A stretch of 43,367 bases of DNA, from NCBI GenBank assembly GCA_014377535.1, contig JACMPK010000149.1:1-43367 (forward strand), in the 5' to 3' direction. The position numbers were made by a program, and so were the translations under genes. Origin of the DNA: Gemmatimonadaceae bacterium (GTDB lineage Bacteria > Gemmatimonadota > Gemmatimonadetes > Gemmatimonadales > Gemmatimonadaceae). The notes under the pieces were generated by a model. It made no database searches. It had not been told where the DNA came from and was given only the letters and a program-made list of their open reading frames with translations. Numbering within the stretch: the stretch's first letter is position 1; the number at the start of each line of letters is the position of its first letter. Below, piece by piece: positions 10,067 through 16,936 of this stretch.

Positions 10067-11115
10067 GTCACAGCCCCGAGCACCACGTCACACTCAGGCA
10101 GTGACTCCAGGAACCCAGACCCGAAGGCACTCGATGGCGTGTGATAGCCCGGCCCAGGCGGGTTGGTCAGCACACGATGCGCACTCTCGACCGCGGCGAT
10201 GGCGGTGAGCCGGTAGCCTTCCGGCGTCTCCGCGGTGCCCTGCACCGTCCGGCCATCGGCATGCGTCACCCGCCCCCAGACATGCATGCGTGTGGAGTTG
10301 CGGCGCCGCTCGCTGGGCCCGCTCACGCGTGCGTCAATCTGGGCCTCGATCAACTGCCGGACCATCGGCATCGCCATCAGCGAGTCCAGGTGCCGCATCA
10401 GTTTCATGATCATCACCGCGTTCTTCGGCAGCACGAGATATGTGTGGATGTTCGGAATGCGGGTGGACCAGAACGCGGTGGAGACGTCACCCCACGGAAT
10501 CGTCGTGGCGAGACGTGCGCGATCGCGGAATGGAATGATCTGCTGCTTCCAGCCGGCGGGCACGCGCGTGATGCGTCCGTCCTTCCTGATCGCACCCCCC
10601 TGCGGAGCGCCCAGCACCATCGTCTTGAGCGTCCCAGGGCTCACGCCGCCGCCGCCGGTGAAGGCCAGCCCCAGCAGCTGTCCGCCCGTGAGCGCCTCGT
10701 GCAACCGTGCCGCGAGACAGTCGGTCGGCACCACGTCGAAGCCCACACCAGGCATCACGATGACCCCAGCCGCCTTCGCGGCGGCGTGCCCCGCGCGACA
10801 CGCCTCGAACACCACGATCTCACCGGTGATGTCCAGATAGTGCGCTCCATTGGCTAGGCATGCCGCCACCATCGGCGCACTCGTCCTAAAGAACGGCCCC
10901 GCCGCATGAAGGACCACCGTCACACCGGACAGGGCGGCGGCCAGCGACGCTGGATCGTCCAGCGTCGCGATGCGCGTCTCGAGCCCGTACATCGCAGCAA
11001 GCGACGCGAGCGACGCGGCACGACGCGCGGACAGGATCGGACGCATGCCGCGTCGCACGCACTCGGCCACGATCAACTGACCGGTGTATCCATTCGCACC
11101 GTAGATCAGCAGCAT
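10063..11115 (-). CDS. Saccharopine dehydrogenase-like NAD(P)-binding oxidoreductase
   Basis: 350 residues. The N-terminus MLLIYGANGYTGQLIVAECVRRG is a Rossmann fold with the GANGYTG loop typical of the saccharopine dehydrogenase / trans-acting enoyl reductase family (COG3268). PGVGFDVVPTDCLAARLHEAL (~132-152) is a second conserved block of that family. Members of this subgroup reduce double bonds in lipids or act on unknown substrates; true saccharopine dehydrogenase activity is unlikely because the C-terminal domain differs. No signal peptide, so cytoplasmic. It overlaps the downstream P1 peptidase gene by four bases (ATGA). It diverges from the PAS gene across 265 bases in which I see no clear promoter. 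Confidence 0.87.
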   Translation of the reverse strand: MLLIYGANGYTGQLIVAECVRRGMRPILSARRAASLASLAAMYGLETRIATLDDPASLAAALSGVTVVLHAAGPFFRTSAPMVAACLANGAHYLDITGEIVVFEACRAGHAAAKAAGVIVMPGVGFDVVPTDCLAARLHEALTGGQLLGLAFTGGGGVSPGTLKTMVLGAPQGGAIRKDGRITRVPAGWKQQIIPFRDRARLATTIPWGDVSTAFWSTRIPNIHTYLVLPKNAVMIMKLMRHLDSLMAMPMVRQLIEAQIDARVSGPSERRRNSTRMHVWGRVTHADGRTVQGTAETPEGYRLTAIAAVESAHRVLTNPPGPGYHTPSSAFGSGFLESLPECDVVLGAVT

Positions 11116-11380
11116 GTCAGGGCAGGTCGGAGATGAGGGACTACGGCGCGAGGTTCACGCAGTATCACGGTGCAGCCCACGTGGGGAGCAGCCGTATCGT
11201 TCGTCAGCGCATGTCACGGTGACTCGCACCACCGCCGTCACGATCCGTGCATCACCAAACGTTTCACGACTTGCGAACGTATCGCATGCGTCGAGACCAC
11301 GTCCCTTCGGACAGCAGACCACGCATGCGCTCCCTGACGTTGCCACGCGCGCCGACCCGTCGAAATTGCGAGCGCACGCC

Positions 11381-12019
11381 ATGATTACCGGCGAGACTCC
11401 CGCGCATGCGGACACACCGGAGCTGCCCGGCCTCGCCGATCTCGAGCAACGCTTTTTTGCGCTCTCCGTCGACCTGCTCTGCTGCCTGGACTTCAGCGGT
11501 CACTTTCGTCTGCTGAGTCCGTCGTGGGAGCGCGTGCTGGGGTTCACGCGCGAAGAATTGATGTCGCGGCCCTTCATCGAGTTCGTGCATCCTGACGATC
11601 GTGACCGGACCATGAATCAGAACCGCGGCGTGCGCGGAGGCGACACCGCCCTGATGTTCGAGAACCGCTATCTCTGCAAGGATGGCACGTTCCGCTGGTT
11701 GCGCTGGAACGCAGCACCTGACGCAGAGCGGAGCGTGATCTACTCCGTCGCTCAGGACGTCACGGAATCCAGACGACTCGAGGCGGTGCGCGAACTTCTG
11801 GTGCACGAACTTCAGACCGCGCTGACCGAGGTGCAGGCGCTGCGCGGAATTCTGCCCATCTGCTCGTACTGCCGCAGGATCCGGGACGACGAAAATTACT
11901 GGCACACCGTCGAGACCTACGTCGCCCGCTACACCACGACGCGCTTCAGCCACGGCATCTGTCCCAGCTGCATGACGAGCGAGGTCGAGCCGCAGCTCCG
12001 TCAGCTCGAAGACGAGTGA
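11381..12019 (+). CDS. PAS-domain protein with C-terminal four-cysteine module
   Basis: 212 residues, cytoplasmic. Residues ~23-130 form a PAS/PAC sensor (FRLLSPSWERVLGFTREELMSRPFIEFVHPDD ... YSVAQDVTESRRLE). A short coiled segment follows (~131-157), then a C-terminal module with C161-x2-C164 (LPICSYCRRIRDD), YWHTVETYV, and FSHGIC194PSC197. This Cys pattern is known at the end of many PAS and response-regulator proteins and probably binds zinc or acts as a redox switch. There is no kinase, cyclase or DNA-binding domain, so the protein must signal through a partner. ATG 11381 is chosen as the start just before the PAS domain; the frame is open upstream but that part shows no family features. 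The stop codon lies inside a heptamer repeat array. Confidence 0.88.
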   Translation: MITGETPAHADTPELPGLADLEQRFFALSVDLLCCLDFSGHFRLLSPSWERVLGFTREELMSRPFIEFVHPDDRDRTMNQNRGVRGGDTALMFENRYLCKDGTFRWLRWNAAPDAERSVIYSVAQDVTESRRLEAVRELLVHELQTALTEVQALRGILPICSYCRRIRDDENYWHTVETYVARYTTTRFSHGICPSCMTSEVEPQLRQLEDE

Positions 12020-12094
12020 CGAGTGACGAGTGACGAGCGGCGAGCGGCGAGTGACGAGCGACGAGTGACGAGCGGCGAGTGACGAGCGACGATT
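12011..12094. repeat. Heptanucleotide tandem array (12 units of GACGAGT-type)
   Basis: Twelve consecutive 7-base units, GACGAGT/GACGAGC/GGCGAGC/GGCGAGT, with a last degenerate GACGATT. The array starts inside the PAS gene: the last two codons and the TGA stop are part of unit 1. Because 7 is not a multiple of 3, the array supplies TGA in every forward frame. It resembles in style the short tandem repeats with heptamer units known from cyanobacteria, but the sequence is different. Confidence 0.9.
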
Positions 12095-12184
12095 GACGCC
12101 TTTCGTGACGCGTGACCTGCACCACGTGACGATGCCGGATGCTCGGGAACCCACGAAATGCCCCGACCGCATTAGTATGCCGTC

Positions 12185-12943
12185 ATGACACCATGGGTCA
12201 CTCGGCTGATCATCGCAAACGTCATTGTTTTTCTGCTCCAGATGACATTCCCGTTCGTTACGGGGTGGCTGGCGCTGGTGCCGGTCGCGCTGCCTACGCA
12301 CCCGTGGACGATTCTGACGTACATGTTCACGCACAGCACGGGCAGGCTGACGCACATCCTGTTCAACATGCTGGCGCTCTACATCTTCGGTCCGCGGGTC
12401 GAGTTGCGGCTGGGTGGCACACGCTTCATCCGCATGTATCTCATAGCCGGCTTCACGGGTGGGCTGCTGTCCCTGCTCTTCACGCCATATGCAGCGATCG
12501 TGGGCGCGTCGGGCGCGGTTTTCGGCGTGCAGCTCGCCTTCGCGAAGTTCTTCCCCCGCGACAAGATCTACATCTGGGGCGTGATCCCGATCGAGGCGCG
12601 CGTGCTGGTGGTGATCATGACCGTCATCACACTCTACGGCGGTCTCTCCGGCGGAGGCGGCGTGGCCCACTTTGCCCACCTCGGCGGGTACATCGGCGCC
12701 GGGCTTTACCTGTGGCGCGTGGACAAGAATCTCCCCGCTGCCAAGTGGCAGGAGAAACTCGCCGGACCGACAGCCAGCTCCATCGCACTGGGCGACTGGC
12801 GCAACGTCAACATGAGCGCTGTCCACGAGCTCAATCGTGACGAGGTGCAGCGGATCGTGTCCAAGATCGAACGACAGGGCGAGGAGAGTCTCACGTCGCA
12901 GGAACGCGTGTTTCTGGGCCACTTCACGCCAAAACAGTCGTAG
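12185..12943 (+). CDS. Rhomboid family intramembrane serine protease
   Basis: 252 residues with six predicted membrane spans. The catalytic dyad is visible: Ser109 in GASGAVFG and His165 in AHFAHLGGYIGA; the conserved HILFNMLALYIFGP segment (~57-70) supplies the oxyanion-hole residues of the second span, and the ELRLGG loop follows. Rhomboids cut single-pass membrane proteins near their ends. The ~75-residue cytoplasmic tail after the last span carries no recognised domain but ends in a helical segment (HELNRDEVQRIVSKIERQGEESLT...) similar to tails of other rhomboids of this subgroup. ATG 12185 places the first span at the N-terminus. Followed by a perfect 10-base hairpin. Confidence 0.94.
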   Translation: MTPWVTRLIIANVIVFLLQMTFPFVTGWLALVPVALPTHPWTILTYMFTHSTGRLTHILFNMLALYIFGPRVELRLGGTRFIRMYLIAGFTGGLLSLLFTPYAAIVGASGAVFGVQLAFAKFFPRDKIYIWGVIPIEARVLVVIMTVITLYGGLSGGGGVAHFAHLGGYIGAGLYLWRVDKNLPAAKWQEKLAGPTASSIALGDWRNVNMSAVHELNRDEVQRIVSKIERQGEESLTSQERVFLGHFTPKQS

Positions 12944-12965
12944 CGCCGCTGAGGCTTCTTACATC

Positions 12966-12998
12966 AGCAGCTGAGCGTTACTGCTGGCCTCAGCTGCT
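12966..12998. terminator. Hairpin after the rhomboid gene
   Basis: AGCAGCTGAG at 12966-12975 is perfectly complementary to CTCAGCTGCT at 12989-12998, with a 13-base loop. It starts 23 bases after the rhomboid stop. There is no clear T-tract, so intrinsic termination is likely but not certain. Confidence 0.6.
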
Positions 12999-13038
12999 AT
13001 CCATAGCTGTTAACGCAACTGATGACAGCAGCGGCTTT

Positions 13039-13083
13039 GACGCAGAACTGTTCGACGCAGAACTACCCGACGCACAACAGCAA
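13039..13083. repeat. Three-unit 15-base tandem repeat
   Basis: Units GACGCAGAACTGTTC, GACGCAGAACTACCC and GACGCACAACAGCAA lie head to tail between the rhomboid gene and the convergent DksA-like gene. The first ten bases are almost invariant. No coding frame of interest crosses it. Confidence 0.75.
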
Positions 13084-13135
13084 TGTTCGAGACTGAGGCA
13101 CAAGAAGTCGCCGTACGCGAAACCACCCAGAAACG

Positions 13136-13543
13136 TCAGAGCTCCGAGGTCGACGCCTCCGCCCCGTGCTCTGTCGACGGCTTCTGATCGACACCAACCC
13201 GCGCATACGGAATGATGTCCAGCCGCTCGAACGGGATCGGCTCACCCGACTGCTCATCCATCCCGAACGTCTCCGGCGTCGTCGCCATACGCGCCAGCGC
13301 TGCGTCGATCTCGCCCAGCTCCTGCGATACGCGTGAACCGATCGAGAGCTCGATGTCCTCGTTGCTCACGTCGGTGCCCAGGTCTGCCGGGTGCGTCGGA
13401 TACTTGGACAAGTCACCCGAACTGTCCTGCATGCTTTCGGGTGACGTGGTCTCCTCGAATCCGTGCAGCTGATCTAGCAGCCGGGCTCGCTCTTCGTGCA
13501 GGCGCTTCTCCAGATGCTCAAGTTGTGTGGGTGTCAACGCCAT
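13136..13543 (-). CDS. DksA/TraR-like protein lacking the zinc-finger cysteines
   Basis: 135 residues. The layout matches small DksA/TraR proteins: an N-terminal coiled-coil (TPTQLEHLEKRLHEERARLLDQLHGFEE, ~3-30), the acidic turn, a second helix (ELGEIDAALARMATTPETFGMDEQSGEPIPFERLDIIPYAR). In zinc-binding relatives the 'YG-x-C-x2-C-G-x-x-I-x-x-x-R-L' block contains two cysteines and a second pair follows; here FGMDEQSGEPIPFERL has Met/Glu-Gln in their place and the protein has no cysteine at all. Such zinc-free forms exist in the family. Likely role: binding in the RNA polymerase secondary channel, unproven. ATG 13543 is preferred over ATG 13555 because GGAG lies 6 bases before it. Confidence 0.82.
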   Translation of the reverse strand: MALTPTQLEHLEKRLHEERARLLDQLHGFEETTSPESMQDSSGDLSKYPTHPADLGTDVSNEDIELSIGSRVSQELGEIDAALARMATTPETFGMDEQSGEPIPFERLDIIPYARVGVDQKPSTEHGAEASTSEL

Positions 13544-13668
13544 CTCATTCTCCATGCGTCCATTGATCAGCGACCAGTCGGGACCGAGTGTCACGGCGGC
13601 GGTCTGCTGCATCATACGTCATGCACGGACTGTTCCGTAGCGTGACGCCTGGCGGCGCCAGACTACCG

Positions 13669-14028
13669 TCAGTGCCGACGGAGCCAGTCCAGCGTCACGC
13701 CCATCGCCTCTTCCCACGGTGCCATTGATGTCAGGTGCCCGGCACCACGTAGCTCGTAGCTCGTGATGGTGGTGGCGAGGCGAACCGCAGGTGTGGCGCA
13801 GCGATTCGTAAAACGGGCGCACTGGCAGCGCGCGAGCGGCTCACGGCATCGATGCCGAACGCCACGAATCCCGCCGCGGCAGCACATTTAAACTCGGCCG
13901 CATCCGCAAGCGAATCAGAGGAAGCCGTGGCACCAGAGCACGGCCGGGCGGGGCACAAGCGCGTCGTGCGGAACCGCGAGGCGGCAGGGGACACCGGCCC
14001 GCACATGCGCTGTGGTCGTGATACGCAT
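13669..14028 (-). pseudogene. Decayed alpha/beta-hydrolase gene
   Basis: Pieces of one alpha/beta-hydrolase (dienelactone-hydrolase-like) lie in three different leftward frames. The N-terminal piece (from ATG 14028) ends at a stop just after AVLWCHGFL, the oxyanion strand. The next frame carries ADAAEFKCAAAAGFVAFGID, the second beta-strand block. Then a third frame gives PFYESLRHT and a fourth segment gives the family C-terminus with the catalytic His, ELRGAGHLTSMAPWEEAM, ending at 13669. The whole spans 360 bases against ~750 for an intact member, and the central part with the catalytic Ser is absent. So the gene has a large internal deletion and at least two frameshifts. The flanks (13544-13668 and 14029-14133) hold nothing I can identify. 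Confidence 0.75.
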
Positions 14029-14133
14029 CAGGAAAGTGTACGCCATCGCCGATGCGCGAAATTGAGGTTGCGCTGTGCCGGCCCATGACGAGCGACGCTG
14101 CACTGACGCGCCTTACAAGCAAATCGAGTGCAA

Positions 14134-14565
14134 TTATTGAAGCGCGATCTCCCCCTCATCCTCGCCCTGCCAGTACGCAACGACACTTGGCGTGACCTTG
14201 ATCAGCACCACATCCTCGCTCTCCGGCCCGTCTTTGAACCAGCGTGCAAGATCGTCGATCCAGAGTTCACGCTTTTTGTCCACGTCGCGCACGATGGTCG
14301 CCGTGCCGCTCATCGACACGAAGCGGAAGGTCTGGGTGTCGGCGTAATTCAGCTCGACGCGTGCTTCCGTTTCGATGTCAGCGACCTTTCTGGTGTCGGC
14401 ACCGCTGAAGAACCAGACGTCGCCATCGAACTCGACTTCGCCATTGTTCGACATCGGACGTGACCGAAGCTGCCCGTCGTCTGCGTGTGTGGTGAGCATG
14501 CAGAAATCGAGGTCGCGCATCATGTCCGCAACCTTCTTGAGCGACGCGGTGTTTTGTGAAGCCAT
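14134..14565 (-). CDS. Pyridoxamine 5'-phosphate oxidase-like, general stress protein 26 family
   Basis: 143 residues forming a split beta-barrel flavin-binding fold: KVADMMRDLDFCMLTTHADDGQLRSRPMS (~11-39), then DGDVWFFSGADTRKVADI, NYADTQTFRFVSMSGTATIV and the C-terminal VVLIKVTPSVVAYWQ. These blocks are typical of the 'general stress protein 26' branch, which bind FMN or F420 and probably reduce an unknown substrate; they are not the PLP-synthesis enzyme. ATG 14565 is backed by GGAGA 8 bases upstream; the longer open frame lacks such a site. It stands alone, diverging from the antiporter gene across 278 bases without other recognisable content. Confidence 0.88.
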   Translation of the reverse strand: MASQNTASLKKVADMMRDLDFCMLTTHADDGQLRSRPMSNNGEVEFDGDVWFFSGADTRKVADIETEARVELNYADTQTFRFVSMSGTATIVRDVDKKRELWIDDLARWFKDGPESEDVVLIKVTPSVVAYWQGEDEGEIALQ

Positions 14566-14843
14566 TCGCACTCTCCGGGTGGTGTCCGCCCCTGTGTGAC
14601 GAGTAGTCGAGGACACTGCCCGACCAGCATCGTACCTGCCAGCCGCAGGATGCAGTCACCTCCACATTCAAGTTCCGTGCTCACCAGCGCAGGTACGCCA
14701 TCGCGATGGTCTCGATTGTGCCGGAATGAGCGCGCATCGTACAGTCCTGTGCCCACTCGTCATCCAAAGTTTCACGGCCGGTGTGGCCTGCGTCGGGCAG
14801 GAGTTGCGACAGTCCCCCAGCGACGATTTCACCCGCGGATGCG

Positions 14844-16217
14844 ATGAGCTCACTTGGATGGATGACGGCAGGCGGCGCGCTCCTGCTCGTCATGGCGCTC
14901 AGCTCGTCGCAGGTCGAGCGCCTGCCGATTTCGACGTCGTTCATCTACCTGCTCATCGGCCTCGCGGTTGGCCCGCTGGGACTTGGACTGCTGCGCATCG
15001 ACTTGGTCGCGCAGCGCGAGATGCTGGAACGCCTGTGTGAGTTCGCCGTGATCGTATCGCTGTTCGTTGGCGGACTGCGGCTTCGCCTGCCCCTCCGCCA
15101 CAGTTCGTGGCGACCGGCGCTGCTGCTCGCAGGTCCCGTGATGGTCGCATCCATCGCGGGCGCCACGATCGTGGCCGCATGGTTGCTGCAGCTACCCATT
15201 TTGCTCGCCATCCTGCTCGCCGCCATGCTGGCGCCAACGGATCCCGTACTGGCGTCGGCCGTGTCGGTAAATGATGCCGAGGATCATGATCAGGTGCGTT
15301 TCGCGCTTTCCGGTGAGGCAGGCCTGAACGATGGCGCCGCGTTTCCCTTCGTCGTGTTCGCGCTGGAAGGGCTGCGTGCCGGCGGCATCGGCGAATGGGT
15401 CGGGCCATGGTTCATCTCGCGCCTCCTGTGGGCTGTGCCGGCTGGACTGGGCCTGGGGTATCTGATGGGCCTTGGCCTGGGCCTCGTCGCGATCAGGATC
15501 CGTGTGCGCCAGCCGCAGAGCAGTGCGCCGAACGACTTTCTGGCGTTGGCGCTGATTGCGCTGTCGTACGCGGCCGCGGAAGGCGTGCATGCCTGGGGAT
15601 TCCTGTCGGTGTTTGCCGCGGGTGTCGGCTTGCGGCACGCGGAGGTCCGCGTGGTGCGCGCGTCGCCGCATCCCGACGCAGTGGTGCGCGACGGCGCCGC
15701 GCACTCACCCACGCGCGGCGACGACGTCATTGCACATCCCCCATCGGAAACGCTGCTGCCCCTGCGCGTCAATGATGCCGCGCTCAAACAGCCGAGCATC
15801 GCAGCGGGCGTGCTGATATCCGAGGCGATCTCGTTCGGCGAAACCGTCGAACGTTCGCTCGAGGTTCTGCTGGTGATACTCATCGGCATCGTGCTCAATC
15901 AGGCCTGGTCGTTCCGTGCCGCGCTGCTGGCGCTCGTGCTGTTCTGCGTCATCCGGCCCCTTGCGACGATCACCCTTCTTCGGGGCACGCGCACCACGTC
16001 CAGCCAGCGACGCCTGCTTGGGTGGTTTGGCATCCGCGGCATCGGGAGCATGTACTACCTGAGTTACGCGCTCACACACGGTCTGCACGATGAGCGCGGC
16101 TATCTGCTGGTGCAGGCCGTGGTCACGGTGATTGCGTGCAGCATCGTGCTCCACGGTGTTTCCGTGACACCAGTGCTTCGCCATTACGAGCAAACGCTGG
16201 CGACGCGCCGAGCGTAG
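14844..16217 (+). CDS. Na+/H+ antiporter, CPA1 (NhaP-like) family
   Basis: 457 residues with about 12 membrane spans. Diagnostic sites: AAMLAPTDPVLAS (span with the Thr-Asp ion-site motif) and FALSGEAGLNDGAAFPFVVF (the Asn-Asp motif of CPA1 electroneutral exchangers). Exchanges cytoplasmic Na+ (or K+) for external H+, for pH and salt balance. A hydrophilic ~75-residue insertion (VRASPHPDAVVRD ... DAALKQPSIAAG) separates the last spans, probably a cytoplasmic loop. The start at ATG 14844 (MSSLGWMTAGGALLLVM) puts the first span at the N-terminus; ATG 14862 is an alternative six codons later. No C-terminal regulatory TrkA-C domain is present. Confidence 0.92.
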   Translation: MSSLGWMTAGGALLLVMALSSSQVERLPISTSFIYLLIGLAVGPLGLGLLRIDLVAQREMLERLCEFAVIVSLFVGGLRLRLPLRHSSWRPALLLAGPVMVASIAGATIVAAWLLQLPILLAILLAAMLAPTDPVLASAVSVNDAEDHDQVRFALSGEAGLNDGAAFPFVVFALEGLRAGGIGEWVGPWFISRLLWAVPAGLGLGYLMGLGLGLVAIRIRVRQPQSSAPNDFLALALIALSYAAAEGVHAWGFLSVFAAGVGLRHAEVRVVRASPHPDAVVRDGAAHSPTRGDDVIAHPPSETLLPLRVNDAALKQPSIAAGVLISEAISFGETVERSLEVLLVILIGIVLNQAWSFRAALLALVLFCVIRPLATITLLRGTRTTSSQRRLLGWFGIRGIGSMYYLSYALTHGLHDERGYLLVQAVVTVIACSIVLHGVSVTPVLRHYEQTLATRRA

Positions 16218-16365
16218 GCAGGAATCGCGGTGGTCGGATTCAGCGGGCGTTTGCGCCTCGCACTACGCCACAAAGTCACGCAGAAAACGCGAAACTTTCT
16301 CGAGGAGACCAAAGCAGCCATAACAGCATCGTTACCGCAAACACGCAAGTCTGCTACAAAATAAA

Positions 16366-16451
16366 GCAAATTTGCAGTTGCAAAGAGAAGCTGGAGTCGT
16401 TTTACTATAGCAAGTAAGACTTGCTGCACTGTAACCTGTTATAACAATTGT
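16366..16451. promoter_or_regulatory. AT-rich palindromic promoter/operator region
   Basis: Within an AT-rich island (~16310-16455) in otherwise GC-rich DNA lie five palindromes: GCAAATTTGC (16366-16375), TTTGCA-gt-TGCAAA (16371-16384), AGCAAGT-aag-ACTTGCT (16409-16425), TGTTATAACA (16437-16446) and ACAATTGT (16444-16451). TATAAC at 16440 could be a -10 box placing a start ~30 bases before ATG 16480. The 17-base palindrome has the look of an operator for a dimeric GntR/LacI-type regulator, and one is encoded two genes' distance downstream at 16937. Regulation by that protein is an inference. Confidence 0.6.
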
Positions 16452-16479
16452 CCGACTCACCGTTTCCAGGATTTCGACC

Positions 16480-16890
16480 ATGGACTCACGCCCGCTCCTC
16501 GCCGCCATCGCCTCAATCGTCACGCTCACCATTGCCGCCAGCCCGCTCGCAGCACAGCAGGTGCCTGTCGCACCCGAACCGCTTGCCCGCGTCGTGGCCA
16601 GCTACGATCTGCGGAACGGCCCGCGCGAACTGGATTTCCCCCGCAGCGTGACCGTCGCCGACTCGGCCGGTACCATCCTCGCCCGTGTGAACGTCGCAGG
16701 CAGCGCGCGCTCGATCCCGATGACTGTCACCGTCATCGAGTCCGACCTCGTGCTGCAGGGTCTGACGTCGGCTGGTGTGCTGACGCTGGTGCTCGACCGG
16801 CAGAACGAAGGCGGCGAGACGCGCCTCGCGACGGGCAGCTGGACACTTGGCCGCACTCAGGGCCTGCTGCGAGCGAAGAACGCGCGCTGA
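16480..16890 (+). CDS. Small exported protein of unknown function
   Basis: 136 residues starting with a clear signal peptide (MDSRPLLAAIASIVTLTIAASPLAAQQ, cleavage expected near AAQ, residue ~25). The mature ~110 residues are predicted mostly beta (VTVADSAGTILARVNVAG, IPMTVTVIESDLVLQGLT, GVLTLVLDRQNEG, LATGSWTLGRTQG). No catalytic or metal motif and no cysteine. No family is recognised. It follows the palindrome-rich AT island and lies 46 bases before the GntR-LacI regulator gene on the same strand, so the two may form one operon. Confidence 0.75.
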   Translation: MDSRPLLAAIASIVTLTIAASPLAAQQVPVAPEPLARVVASYDLRNGPRELDFPRSVTVADSAGTILARVNVAGSARSIPMTVTVIESDLVLQGLTSAGVLTLVLDRQNEGGETRLATGSWTLGRTQGLLRAKNAR

Positions 16891-16936
16891 CCTGCAGGTG
16901 AGCACGGTGTAGCTTGCGAGGTCATCCCTGTCTCTC

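Noticed and set aside
12011-12094. CRISPR-like array
   Set aside because: Units are 7 bases long and contiguous with no spacers.
11264-12922. A 552-codon leftward open frame spanning two genes and the heptamer array
   Set aside because: It runs antisense through the PAS and rhomboid genes and includes the repeat translated as low-complexity sequence; no domain is visible.
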